Source: Pseudonocardia terrae (GTDB lineage Bacteria > Actinomycetota > Actinomycetes > Mycobacteriales > Pseudonocardiaceae). From it: a stretch of DNA of 64,000 nucleotides. The notes under the pieces are model-generated. The model saw nothing but the letters and a program-made list of their open reading frames with translations. It did not search any database and had not been told where the DNA came from. This document shows positions 1 through 6,889 of the stretch, in pieces. Each line of letters starts with the position of its first letter. Position 1 is the stretch's first letter. Made by a program: the position numbers and the translations under genes. The stretch covers positions 160,750 through 224,749 of the forward strand of contig NZ_JAJTTE010000004.1 of the NCBI RefSeq assembly GCF_021343995.1, written 5' to 3'.

Positions 1-1
1 C

Positions 2-1432
2 ACCCAGATCGGGCCAGGCCTGCGAGACTATCTGGGTTCCCTCGAGTCGTCGTTGCGCACCAACGGGCTCACCGGCCCGCTGCTGGTCATGCAGTCAAAC
101 GGCGGCGCGGTCGCCGCCAAGGAGGCCCCCGCCGCGGCCATCTCCACCGTCGGGTCGGTCCTGACCGGTGGCGTGGTGGGCAGTGTCGCGCTGGGCCGCC
201 AGCTCGGCCACCGCAACATCATCTCCACGGACGTGGGCGGGACGACGTTCCTGGCCGGCCTGGTCGTCGACGGCGAGCCCGTGCGGGACACCACCACGGT
301 GATCAACCACCACCCGATCAACGTGCCCACGCTGCGGGTCGACGCGATCGGCTCGGGCGGCGGCGCCATCGCCTGGCTCGACGCCGGCGGCAACCTGCGG
401 ATCGGCCCGCGCAGCGCCCAGGCCGTCCCCGGCCCCGCCTGCTACGGCAACGGCGGCACCGAGCCGACCAACACCGACGCCAACCTCGTCCTCGGCATCC
501 TGCCGGAGAAGGGGCTGCTCGGCGGGCGCAAGCCGCTGTCCCTGGAGCTCGCGCGCCAGGCCATCGACACGCAGATCGCCAAGCCGCTCGGGCTCTCCGT
601 CGAGGAGGCCGCCGCCGCGATCTACACGGTGCAGAACGCGCAGACCGGCGACCTGCTGCGCAAGACCGTCGTCGAGGCCGGCCACGACCCCCGCAACTTC
701 GTGCTCTACGCCTTCGGTGGGGCGGGCCCCGCGCACTGCGCCGGGTACGCCGCGGAGGTCGGCTGCGACACCGTGGTGGTCCCGCTCGGGCCGGTGGCCA
801 GCGCGTTCTCCGCGTTCGGGCTGGCGTCGAGCGACATCGTGCTGGCCGCCGAGCTCTCCGACCCGACGGTCGTGCCCTTCGACCCGCAGCGGGCCGAGCG
901 GAACTTCGCCGAGCTGGAGCAGCAGGTCCGCGAGGGCCTGGAGCGCCAGGGCGTGACCTTCGAGAAGGTCGAGCTGCACCGCGAGATCGACATGCGGTAC
1001 TCGATGCAGCTCGCCGAGGTCACCGCGCCGGTGGCGAACGGCCCCCTGGGCATGCCGGAGATCGAGGCGGCCGCGGCGGCGTTCGAGAAGCGCTACGCCG
1101 AGCTGTTCGGCAAGGACGCGGGCTTCCGCGAGGCCGGCATCCAGGCGATCACGTTCCGGGTCCGGGCCGTGGGTGTGCTGCCGTTCAGCCCCGAGCTGCC
1201 CGAAGTGCCTGCGGCACGGGGAGAGGCCACCCCCTTCACCACCCGGCCCGTGCAGCTCGACCCGACGAGCGGCTACGTCGACACCCCCGTCTACGACTAC
1301 CGCGAGCTCCGCTCCGGCCATGTGCTGCAGGGCCCGGCCATCGTCGAGGTGCCGACCACCACGGTCGTCGTCCCCGGCGGGACCACCGGCACCGTCGACC
1401 AGCTGGGCAACCTGACCATCCGGAGGTCCTGA
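2..1432 (+). CDS. Hydantoinase/oxoprolinase family protein, subunit A-like (5' end cut by the window)
   Basis: The reading frame is open from the first bases, so the N-terminus lies outside the window; 476 codons are visible, against about 680-700 in full-length family members. An ASKHA-type phosphate-binding motif STDVGGTTFLAG (codons from about nt 227) and a glycine-rich AFGGAGPAH segment (about nt 710) place it in the HyuA group, which includes 5-oxoprolinase, hydantoinase and acetone/acetophenone carboxylase ATP-binding subunits. The family uses ATP to activate a lactam or a ketone. The stop is one base before the start of the next gene, whose GGAGG site lies inside this gene, so the two subunits are surely co-translated. 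The substrate cannot be read from sequence; the zinc-domain fusion on the partner favours the carboxylase branch. Confidence 0.9.
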   Translation, partial: TQIGPGLRDYLGSLESSLRTNGLTGPLLVMQSNGGAVAAKEAPAAAISTVGSVLTGGVVGSVALGRQLGHRNIISTDVGGTTFLAGLVVDGEPVRDTTTVINHHPINVPTLRVDAIGSGGGAIAWLDAGGNLRIGPRSAQAVPGPACYGNGGTEPTNTDANLVLGILPEKGLLGGRKPLSLELARQAIDTQIAKPLGLSVEEAAAAIYTVQNAQTGDLLRKTVVEAGHDPRNFVLYAFGGAGPAHCAGYAAEVGCDTVVVPLGPVASAFSAFGLASSDIVLAAELSDPTVVPFDPQRAERNFAELEQQVREGLERQGVTFEKVELHREIDMRYSMQLAEVTAPVANGPLGMPEIEAAAAAFEKRYAELFGKDAGFREAGIQAITFRVRAVGVLPFSPELPEVPAARGEATPFTTRPVQLDPTSGYVDTPVYDYRELRSGHVLQGPAIVEVPTTTVVVPGGTTGTVDQLGNLTIRRS

Positions 1433-1433
1433 G

Positions 1434-3749
1434 ATGACCATGCCGATCCCCGGCTCGGAGGCCTTCTCCAGCCGCCCCGTCGACCCCGACGAGCTCGCCC
1501 GCTCGCTCCCGTCGTCGCTGCAGGTCCACACCGTCACCCAGGAGCAGGTCGACGCGCTGGACCCGCTCACCTACGAGGTCATCCGGCACCGGCTGTGGTC
1601 GGTGACCGACGAGATGGGCGAGGCGCTCAAGCGCATGTCCGGCTCGCCGATCGTCACCGACGCCAACGACTTCGACTTCGCCATCTCCGACGAGCTCGGC
1701 CAGGAGGTGCAGGTCGGGCTCTACAACACGATGCTCGTCGGCGCCGTCGACCTGGCCATCTACTGGACGCTGCGCAACCGCGCGGACAACCCCGGCATCG
1801 AGTCCGGCGACATGTTCCTGACCAACGACCCCTGGGTCGGCGGCGGGCTGCACCAGAACGACGTCATGGTCTACCAGCCCGTCTTCCACGACGGGAAGCT
1901 CTTCGCCTGGACCAGCGCGATCGCGCACCAGCCGGACCTCGGCGGCGTCGGGCTCGGCTCCTTCTCCCCCGCCGCGCAGGACGTCTTCTCCGAGTCCCTG
2001 CCCACCCCGCCGGTCAAGGTCGTCCGGGGCGGACAGCTGCAGCGCGACGTCGCGGACCTCTGGGTGCGCCGCTCCCGCGTCCCGATGCTCATCGGCCTGG
2101 ACCTGCGGGCGAAGATCGGCGCGAACAACGTCGGGGCCGAGCGCCTCCACGCGCTCATCGCGCAGTACGGCGCGGACACGGTCAAGGCCGTGATGAAGCG
2201 GATGATGTCCGACGCCGAACACCGCCTGCGGGACAAGCTCACCGCGCTGCCGGACGGCTCCTGGACCGCCACCGGCTACCAGGACCAGTCCCACGAGGGC
2301 GACCGCGACCTGCACAAGATCACGGTCACCACCACGAAGACCGGCAACCACCTCACCTTCGACTTCACCGGCACCGACCCGCAGGCCGGCGTCATCAACT
2401 GCACCTACGCGGGCATGCGCGGCGGCGTGATGCTGGCGCTGCTGCCGATCCTGGCCAACGACATCCCCTGGTCCGCGGGCGGGCTGATGCGCTGCTTCGA
2501 CCTCGTGACCGAGGAGGGCACGCTCAACAACGCGACCTTCCCGGCGGCCGTCGGACGCGGGCCGATCGGCCCGGCCTGGCTGACCGGCAGCCTGATCGCG
2601 GAGTGCCTGTCCCAGATGCTCGACCGGGATCTGGAGCTGGGCAAGAACGTGCAGGCCACGTGCTGCGGCACCTGGGACACCGCTGTGATCGCCGGGCTCG
2701 ACGAGCGCGGCGAGCAGCCCGCCCCGTTCCTGTCGATCATGATGGAGCCCATGGCCGGCGGCTACGGCGCACGCCCGCACGCCGACGGCGTCGACACCGG
2801 CGGGCTGTTCTGCATCCCGATGGGCCGGGTGCCCGACGTCGAGATGACCGAGTTCCTCTATCCGCTGCTCACGCTGTGGCGGCGCGAGGAGCCGGACTCC
2901 GGCGGGCCCGGGCGCCACCGGGGCGGGCTCGGCGCGTCCATCGCGTTCACCCCGCACGGCACCTCGATCCCGATGGGCCTGGTGCTCGCGTCCGCGGGCA
3001 AGGCGGTGGCGCAGAACGCCGGCCTGTCCGGCGGGCACCCCGGCAACTCGGGGCTCGACGTCGTCGCGCGGCAGAGCCGGGTCGCCGAGATCCTCGCGTC
3101 GGGCCGGATGCCGTCGTCGCTGGCGGAGATCAGCGACACGCTGGAGCCCGGGCAGAACTATGCGTCGAGCTACCTGGCGCCCGGCGAGGTCTTCTCGATG
3201 ACCTGGCAGGGCGGTGGGGGCTACGGCGACCCGCTGACCCGCGATCCCGAGGCCGTGGCCCGCGACCTGCGCGAGGAGAAGATCACCGCCGACGCCGTCG
3301 CCGCGGTCTACGGCGTGGTCCTGGCCGGCGGCCAGGTCGATCCGGCGGCGACCGCGGCCGAACGCGAGCGGCTGCGCGGGGTGCGTCGGGACCGGTCCCG
3401 GGTGGCGGGCGAGACCCGTGGCAAGGCCGACCTGTCCTCGGTCAGGCGGGTGGACGACAACCTCGTCGAGGTGGGCTCCGGCGCCGGCACCGCCGTCGCC
3501 TGCGGCCGCTGCGGCGAGGTCCTCGGCGACACCGGCGCAGGCCCGCTCGCCGTCGGGATCTACGACGGAGCGCCGACCGAGGCCGGGCCGCAGATCATCG
3601 CGACGGCCGCGGACTACGTCGACGCCCCGGTCGTGTTCCGCCAGTACAGCTGCCCGTCGTGCTGGACGGCGCTGTCCTCCGCGGTGGTCCCCGCCGACCA
3701 TCCCGACCGGGCCGTCACCCTCGGGCGCCCGACGGTGGCGACCGGCTGA
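1434..3749 (+). CDS. Hydantoinase B/oxoprolinase family protein fused to a C-terminal zinc-binding (acetone carboxylase gamma-like) domain
   Basis: This 771-aa protein carries the HyuB fold over roughly residues 35-630 (motifs NDPWVGGGLHQND and GGGYGDPLTRDP). About 100 extra C-terminal residues follow, with two cysteine pairs: ACGRCGEVLG near residue 690 and YSCPSCWTAL near residue 740. A paired-CxxC segment of this kind resembles the small gamma subunit of acetone/acetophenone carboxylases, here apparently fused. The ATG has GGAGG 5 nt upstream. Together with the upstream A-like gene it should form an ATP-dependent ketone carboxylase or lactam hydrolase in the cytoplasm. The carboxylase reading is inference; the family assignment is firm. 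A 17-bp hairpin follows the stop at once. Confidence 0.9.
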   Translation: MTMPIPGSEAFSSRPVDPDELARSLPSSLQVHTVTQEQVDALDPLTYEVIRHRLWSVTDEMGEALKRMSGSPIVTDANDFDFAISDELGQEVQVGLYNTMLVGAVDLAIYWTLRNRADNPGIESGDMFLTNDPWVGGGLHQNDVMVYQPVFHDGKLFAWTSAIAHQPDLGGVGLGSFSPAAQDVFSESLPTPPVKVVRGGQLQRDVADLWVRRSRVPMLIGLDLRAKIGANNVGAERLHALIAQYGADTVKAVMKRMMSDAEHRLRDKLTALPDGSWTATGYQDQSHEGDRDLHKITVTTTKTGNHLTFDFTGTDPQAGVINCTYAGMRGGVMLALLPILANDIPWSAGGLMRCFDLVTEEGTLNNATFPAAVGRGPIGPAWLTGSLIAECLSQMLDRDLELGKNVQATCCGTWDTAVIAGLDERGEQPAPFLSIMMEPMAGGYGARPHADGVDTGGLFCIPMGRVPDVEMTEFLYPLLTLWRREEPDSGGPGRHRGGLGASIAFTPHGTSIPMGLVLASAGKAVAQNAGLSGGHPGNSGLDVVARQSRVAEILASGRMPSSLAEISDTLEPGQNYASSYLAPGEVFSMTWQGGGGYGDPLTRDPEAVARDLREEKITADAVAAVYGVVLAGGQVDPAATAAERERLRGVRRDRSRVAGETRGKADLSSVRRVDDNLVEVGSGAGTAVACGRCGEVLGDTGAGPLAVGIYDGAPTEAGPQIIATAADYVDAPVVFRQYSCPSCWTALSSAVVPADHPDRAVTLGRPTVATG

Positions 3750-3752
3750 CCC

Positions 3753-3795
3753 GACGGGTGGGCGAGCGGCGCTGCCTCCCGCTCGCCCACCCGTC
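3753..3795 (+). terminator. Perfect 17-bp hairpin terminating the hyuAB-like operon
   Basis: Positions 3753-3769 and 3779-3795 are exact reverse complements (17 bp) with a 9-nt loop, starting 3 nt after the stop of the hydantoinase-B-like gene. There is no long T-run, as is usual for actinobacterial terminators. Confidence 0.8.
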
Positions 3796-3940
3796 ACGGC
3801 CGGCCCTGTCCCCCGGTCGGGCGCCTCCCGCGTCCCCCGCCAGGTCGGCCGATCACCCGGTCCCGGCGGGACGCGCGCCGCAGCACCCTTCGAGACAACC
3901 CGGAACCACCCGGGCAGACGCCACGAAGGGACTCCTGACG

Positions 3941-4261
3941 ATGAACAAGCGAATCGCGGTCGCCGCCACCGGCGGGCTCGCCGTCCTCGGACTCGTCGGC
4001 ATCGCCGGGGTGGCCGGGGCCGAGGAGCACGCCGACCCGACCGGCCTCGTCCTCACCCCGACGACCTCCTACTCCACCCCGTCGACGCAGTCCGCACCGA
4101 TCCGGAAGCTCGCACCCGGGTCCGGGGTGCACACGATCTGCCACACGGAGGGGCAGACGTTGACCGGCAACCCCAACTGGTTCCGGATCTCCGGCTCCCA
4201 CGGCTCGGAGTACGTGCACCGCAGCGTGATCTCCGTCGCGCCCGTGTCGCCGCATTGCTGA
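3941..4261 (+). CDS. Small secreted protein with SH3-like segment
   Basis: A 106-aa protein. Residues 1-24 form a signal peptide: a basic MNKR start, a hydrophobic core and an AGAEE cleavage region. The mature part has two cysteines (within TICHTEGQT and at the C-terminal residue) and a pattern like bacterial SH3 domains (APIRKLAPGSGVHTICHTEG, then WFRI and EYVHRS). It resembles small exported actinobacterial SH3-like proteins that may contact the cell wall; no enzymatic motif is seen. It stands alone between two hairpin terminators, so it is probably monocistronic. The function is unknown. Confidence 0.8.
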   Translation: MNKRIAVAATGGLAVLGLVGIAGVAGAEEHADPTGLVLTPTTSYSTPSTQSAPIRKLAPGSGVHTICHTEGQTLTGNPNWFRISGSHGSEYVHRSVISVAPVSPHC

Positions 4262-4272
4262 CCACGGGCACG

Positions 4273-4301
4273 GGTCCGCGAGGCCGGGGGCCTCGCGGAC
4301 C
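4273..4301 (+). terminator. 13-bp hairpin terminator after the secreted protein gene
   Basis: Positions 4273-4285 and 4289-4301 pair perfectly around a GGG loop, 12 nt after the stop, and are followed by TTGT. This is a typical GC-rich actinobacterial terminator. Confidence 0.75.
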
Positions 4302-4367
4302 TTGTCGTGCGTACCGCCCGCGAGGACAATTTCCTGCCCACATGGTCGTGTTCGGCGGGAGGCCGCC

Positions 4368-5114
4368 ATGGGTGAGGAGTACCAGCCACTGCCACGGCCG
4401 GTCGGCCGGCACGCGGTGTTCGTCCGGCACCGGCTGCAGAGTCCCCGGGTGGCGCAGTCCGCCTACATCGCCCCCAACGCCGTGCTGTGCGGGGACGTGA
4501 CGATCGGCCCCCACAGCCGGGTCCTCTTCGGGGCCGTGATCACCGCGGAGGGCGGGCCGGTCGACATCGGGGCCCACTGTGTGATCATGGAGAACGCGGT
4601 GGTGCGCGGCGTGGCCCGGCACCCCACCCGGCTCGGCGACCACGTCCTCGTCGGGCCGCACGCCTCGCTGACCGGCTGCGTGGTCGAGGGTGACACCCGG
4701 ATCGCGACCGGTGCGGTCGTCTTCAACGGCGCACGCATCGGGGTCGGGGCGGAGATCGACTTCCACGCCGTGGTGCATGTCAACACGGTCGTCCCCGCCG
4801 GCACGGCCGTGCCGATGGGCTGGTTCGCCGGCGGCGACCCGGCCGAGCTGGTGGCGCCCTCGGACCAGGACCGCATCCGGGAGCTGATGGGTCCGCTGGA
4901 CTACGCGGGCACCGTCTTCGGGGTCGGCGGCACCGACACCCCGATGCAGGACATCGCCCGCCGCTACGCGCGGGCCCTGGCCCTGCACAACCGGGACGTC
5001 GTCCTCCTCCCGAGCCAGCGCGACCTGCTCACACACGAGCCGGAGGAGGAGGGCGGCGGCCGGCACCGGAACTCCGCGTCGGCCGAGGTCACCGTGGACC
5101 AGCGGTTCCTGTAG
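4368..5114 (+). CDS. Left-handed beta-helix hexapeptide-repeat protein, gamma-carbonic-anhydrase-like
   Basis: A 248-aa protein whose first two thirds are hexapeptide repeats (VTIGPHSRVLFG, VDIGAHCVIMEN, TRIATGAVVFNG and so on). It belongs to the LbetaH superfamily that holds gamma-class carbonic anhydrases and acyltransferases. Histidines in GDHVLVGPHASL and in FHAVVHVN lie where gamma carbonic anhydrases bind metal, so a metalloenzyme is plausible. The C-terminal 70 residues form a helical tail. The start is the ATG at 4368, which has GGGAGG 5 nt upstream; a TTG at 4302 in frame lacks such a site. It is a single gene after a terminator. An acyltransferase role cannot be excluded. Confidence 0.85.
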   Translation: MGEEYQPLPRPVGRHAVFVRHRLQSPRVAQSAYIAPNAVLCGDVTIGPHSRVLFGAVITAEGGPVDIGAHCVIMENAVVRGVARHPTRLGDHVLVGPHASLTGCVVEGDTRIATGAVVFNGARIGVGAEIDFHAVVHVNTVVPAGTAVPMGWFAGGDPAELVAPSDQDRIRELMGPLDYAGTVFGVGGTDTPMQDIARRYARALALHNRDVVLLPSQRDLLTHEPEEEGGGRHRNSASAEVTVDQRFL

Positions 5115-5200
5115 GGCGGCCGTCCCCCGATCGCCCGACACCGCGCTCCACCGGCACACCGGCCGGCGGGCCGACGGTGCGGGGCCGCGGTCCGGAGCAG

Positions 5201-5231
5201 GGTCCTCCGTAGCACCGAACCGAGGAGGACC
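5201..5231 (+). promoter_or_regulatory. Hairpin that occludes the ribosome binding site of the D/R-rich small gene
   Basis: GGTCCTCC at 5201-5208 is the exact complement of GGAGGACC at 5224-5231, which contains the Shine-Dalgarno sequence for the ATG at 5234. An 8-bp stem with a 15-nt loop would hide the site in mRNA. Regulation is inferred from the sequence only. Confidence 0.4.
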
Positions 5232-5233
5232 CG

Positions 5234-5422
5234 ATGACCGCCACCCTCACCCGTCCCGCCGGGCAGGACCGCTTCGACGACCAGGACCACGACCGGGACG
5301 ACGACCAGGACCGGGACCAGGACCGGGACCGGGACCGCGCCCGGATCCGGACCGCCTGCCCCGGCGCCCCGCAGCGCGCCCTCGACCTGCAGCGTCGGCT
5401 CATCACCCGGCTCGTCGGCTGA
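5234..5422 (+). CDS. Hypothetical 62-aa Asp/Arg-rich protein
   Basis: A short ORF with a very strong ribosome site (GAGGAGGACCCG before ATG). Residues 13-36 are almost only D, R and Q (a DRDQDRDRDR-like repeat from a GGGACC/GACCAG DNA repeat). A less biased tail (residues 40-62) is predicted helical, with LDLQRRLITRLVG. I do not recognise a family. The ribosome site and the preserved frame through the low-complexity part argue for expression. It could also be a chance ORF over a simple repeat. Confidence 0.4.
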   Translation: MTATLTRPAGQDRFDDQDHDRDDDQDRDQDRDRDRARIRTACPGAPQRALDLQRRLITRLVG

Positions 5423-5474
5423 CCATCCGGGTGCACCTTGCTGAGGGGCTTCCCAGATCATGATCGTCATTCGT

Positions 5475-5509
5475 GGACGGGGAGGGTCGGAAATCGACCC
5501 TCCCCGTCC
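5475..5509. repeat. Perfect 15-bp hairpin, best-preserved module of the array
   Basis: GGACGGGGAGGGTCG (5475-5489) and its exact complement (5495-5509) flank a GAAAT loop. It lies 50 nt after the stop of the D/R-rich ORF and could also serve as that gene's terminator. Confidence 0.65.
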
Positions 5510-5774
5510 GTGACGAGTGATCATGCCGCCGGACTCGCTCCATGATCGTCGGATGTGGACGGGGGAGGTCGGGGAACGAGCGGGGCAGCGGGCCCCGCGC
5601 CGAAGAAGATCGCCGGACAAGGACGGAGGGGCCGGGTATCGACCGAGCAGCCGATCGCCGGGTCGAAGAAGATCGCCAGGCATGGACGGCGTGGGTCGGA
5701 AAGCGACTCTCCCCCTCCACCGCGAGTGATCGTGCTGCCGCACCTGATCCGTGATCACCAGACGTGGACGCGGA

Positions 5775-5824
5775 GCGTCGGACAACGACTCCCCGCGCCG
5801 CGCCGGACAACGACTCCCCGCGCC
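5775..5824. repeat. 25-bp tandem duplication
   Basis: Positions 5775-5799 and 5800-5824 are the same 25-mer except for one T/C difference at the fourth base. It looks like a recent slippage or unequal-crossover event within the hairpin array. Confidence 0.7.
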
Positions 5825-5889
5825 CCGAAGAGGTGATCATGGCACCGGCAGACCTGGTCGCGCCCTGACGGGGTGATCACGGCCCCGGA

Positions 5890-5934
5890 GGGGGAGCGCA
5901 CGTCCCGGCTGGAGGATCGTCGACGTGCGCCCCC
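5890..5934. terminator. Strong stem-loop, possible terminator
   Basis: GCGCACGTC (5896-5904) pairs with GACGTGCGC (5922-5930). The GGGG before it pairs with CCCC after it, with one bulged A, around a 17-nt loop. No gene ends immediately beside it, so its role is uncertain. Confidence 0.4.
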
Positions 5935-6325
5935 GGGGTGAGACGCCCAGTGGTGCGGGGGGTGCCTGGACGCCTCCTGGTCGGTGGAGGGGACGCGCTT
6001 CCCCGATCTCTCCCACGCCCCCTCCGACAGGTCTTCCTGATCCCACTCCCCGGCGGAAGCGGTTCACCTGCCCTCGCGCTCCGTGCGCGAGCCGGGATGT
6101 GGAGCCCCGCGGCGACCACCGAGCCCGGCTGACGGCCGCGGGACTCCCGCACCGAGGTTGTGCCCCACGGTCGATGAACCGATGGACCCCGGCACCCGGA
6201 CACGCCACCGCCCCGACGAGGACTTTCGCTGTGCCCGGCAGGAGCCGGATGCCACGGCTGCGCCGACCCAAACACCCGGCCGCGGAACCGCCGTCCGGGC
6301 TGACCCCGGCACGTCGAGGCCGTGG

Positions 6326-6453
6326 TCGGCGTCACGCTCCTCCGGTCTCCGGCACGGACGCCACCTACTCACAGGCGTTGTCCCGGTCGAGGCCCGGCAC
6401 TCGGCGTCACGCTCCTCCGGCCTCCGGCACGGACGCCACCTACCCGCAGGCGT
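6326..6453. repeat. 53-bp direct repeat, period 75
   Basis: Positions 6326-6378 and 6401-6453 are nearly identical 53-mers with only a few substitutions, separated by 22 unrelated bases. They begin TCGGCGTCACGCTCCTCCGG and end CAGGCGT. The period of 75 is a multiple of three, but neither strand encodes a recognisable protein here. Confidence 0.7.
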
Positions 6454-6526
6454 GCGCCCAACGGCGACGACACCTTCTGCGGGCCTGCTCGGCGGGCTCG
6501 CCGACGGGTGCCCGAGCTCCGGCGGG

Positions 6527-6715
6527 TCACGCGGCACTGGCGAGCCACGTCTCGCGCGCGGGAAAGGCCAGTACCTGGGCGGCCGGTTCGGGTTCCCATG
6601 GTTCGTGCGTCACGACGGCTCCGCAGCCGCGGCAGCGGCACGGCCGGGCTGTGAGCGCGGCCGCGGGGACGGTCACGATCGCGGTGCAGGTGCGGCAGAG
6701 CGTGGTGGTGAACAT
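6527..6715 (-). CDS. Small (62-aa) zinc-ribbon-like protein
   Basis: The ATG at 6715 is preceded by AGGAGG with a 6-nt spacer, one of the best ribosome sites in the window. Cysteines at residues 7, 10, 26, 28 and 31 (LCRTC then PCRCRGCG) form a probable zinc-binding knuckle. The rest is Ala/Pro-rich. No known family comes to mind. It is divergent from the linalool-dehydratase-family gene and may share the control region at 6716-6889. It might be a small regulatory or metal-handling protein. Confidence 0.6.
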   Translation of the reverse strand: MFTTTLCRTCTAIVTVPAAALTARPCRCRGCGAVVTHEPWEPEPAAQVLAFPARETWLASAA

Positions 6716-6777
6716 GGCGTGCCTCCTGGTCCGGGTCCTCGCAGGGAAGACTCCGGCGCCGCGCCCGTCTCATCGTG

Positions 6778-6810
6778 GTTCCGGGAACGACCTCGACCGG
6801 TTCCCGGAAC
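6778..6810. promoter_or_regulatory. Tandem GTTCCnGGAAC dyads, putative operator pair upstream of the linalool dehydratase-like gene
   Basis: GTTCCGGGAAC (6778-6788) and GTTCCCGGAAC (6800-6810) are each 11-bp palindromes whose centres are 22 bp, about two helical turns, apart. They lie 80 bp before the ATG at 6890 and about 63 bp from the divergent zinc-ribbon start. This geometry fits two dimers of one regulator on the same DNA face. Confidence 0.55.
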
Positions 6811-6889
6811 GTCGGATCCGTGGCCCGAGGAGCCGCTAGCGTCCGGCGCGGCGAGCGCGATGCGCGCGGTCGCCGGAGGGAGGACGACG

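Larger units (their letters stand above)
5449..5880. repeat. Array of about five degenerate 65-85-nt hairpin modules
   Basis: Similar units recur from about 5449, 5532, 5613, 5681 and 5744. Each has a GTGGACG-GGAGGGTCGG arm and some keep the complementary CGACTCTCCCC-type arm. Units are joined by GAAGAAGATCGCCGG or GAGTGATCATGCCGCCGG-type linkers. GTGATCA or close variants occur near 5516, 5727, 5750, 5833 and 5872. The best unit (5475-5509) is a perfect hairpin. Spacing is irregular and copies differ by substitutions and indels, so this is not a CRISPR array. Confidence 0.6.
5423..6526. other. 1.1-kb stretch without a convincing protein gene, rich in hairpins and repeats
   Basis: ORFs crossing this stretch have no family resemblance and no good ribosome sites. 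It lies between two small convergent genes and contains the hairpin-module array (5449-5880), a strong stem-loop (5890-5934) and a 53-bp direct repeat (6326-6453). Confidence 0.6.

Noticed and set aside
1236..3797. Very long minus-strand ORF (853 codons) antisense to the hydantoinase-B-like gene
   Set aside because: Its composition is Arg/Gly/Asp/His-rich with no domain. It is the usual antisense shadow in high-GC DNA, and the plus strand is a clear family member.
5449..5880. CRISPR array or integron attC cassette
   Set aside because: Repeats are irregular in length and spacing, differ by indels, have no unique spacers of constant size, and no cas or integrase gene is near.
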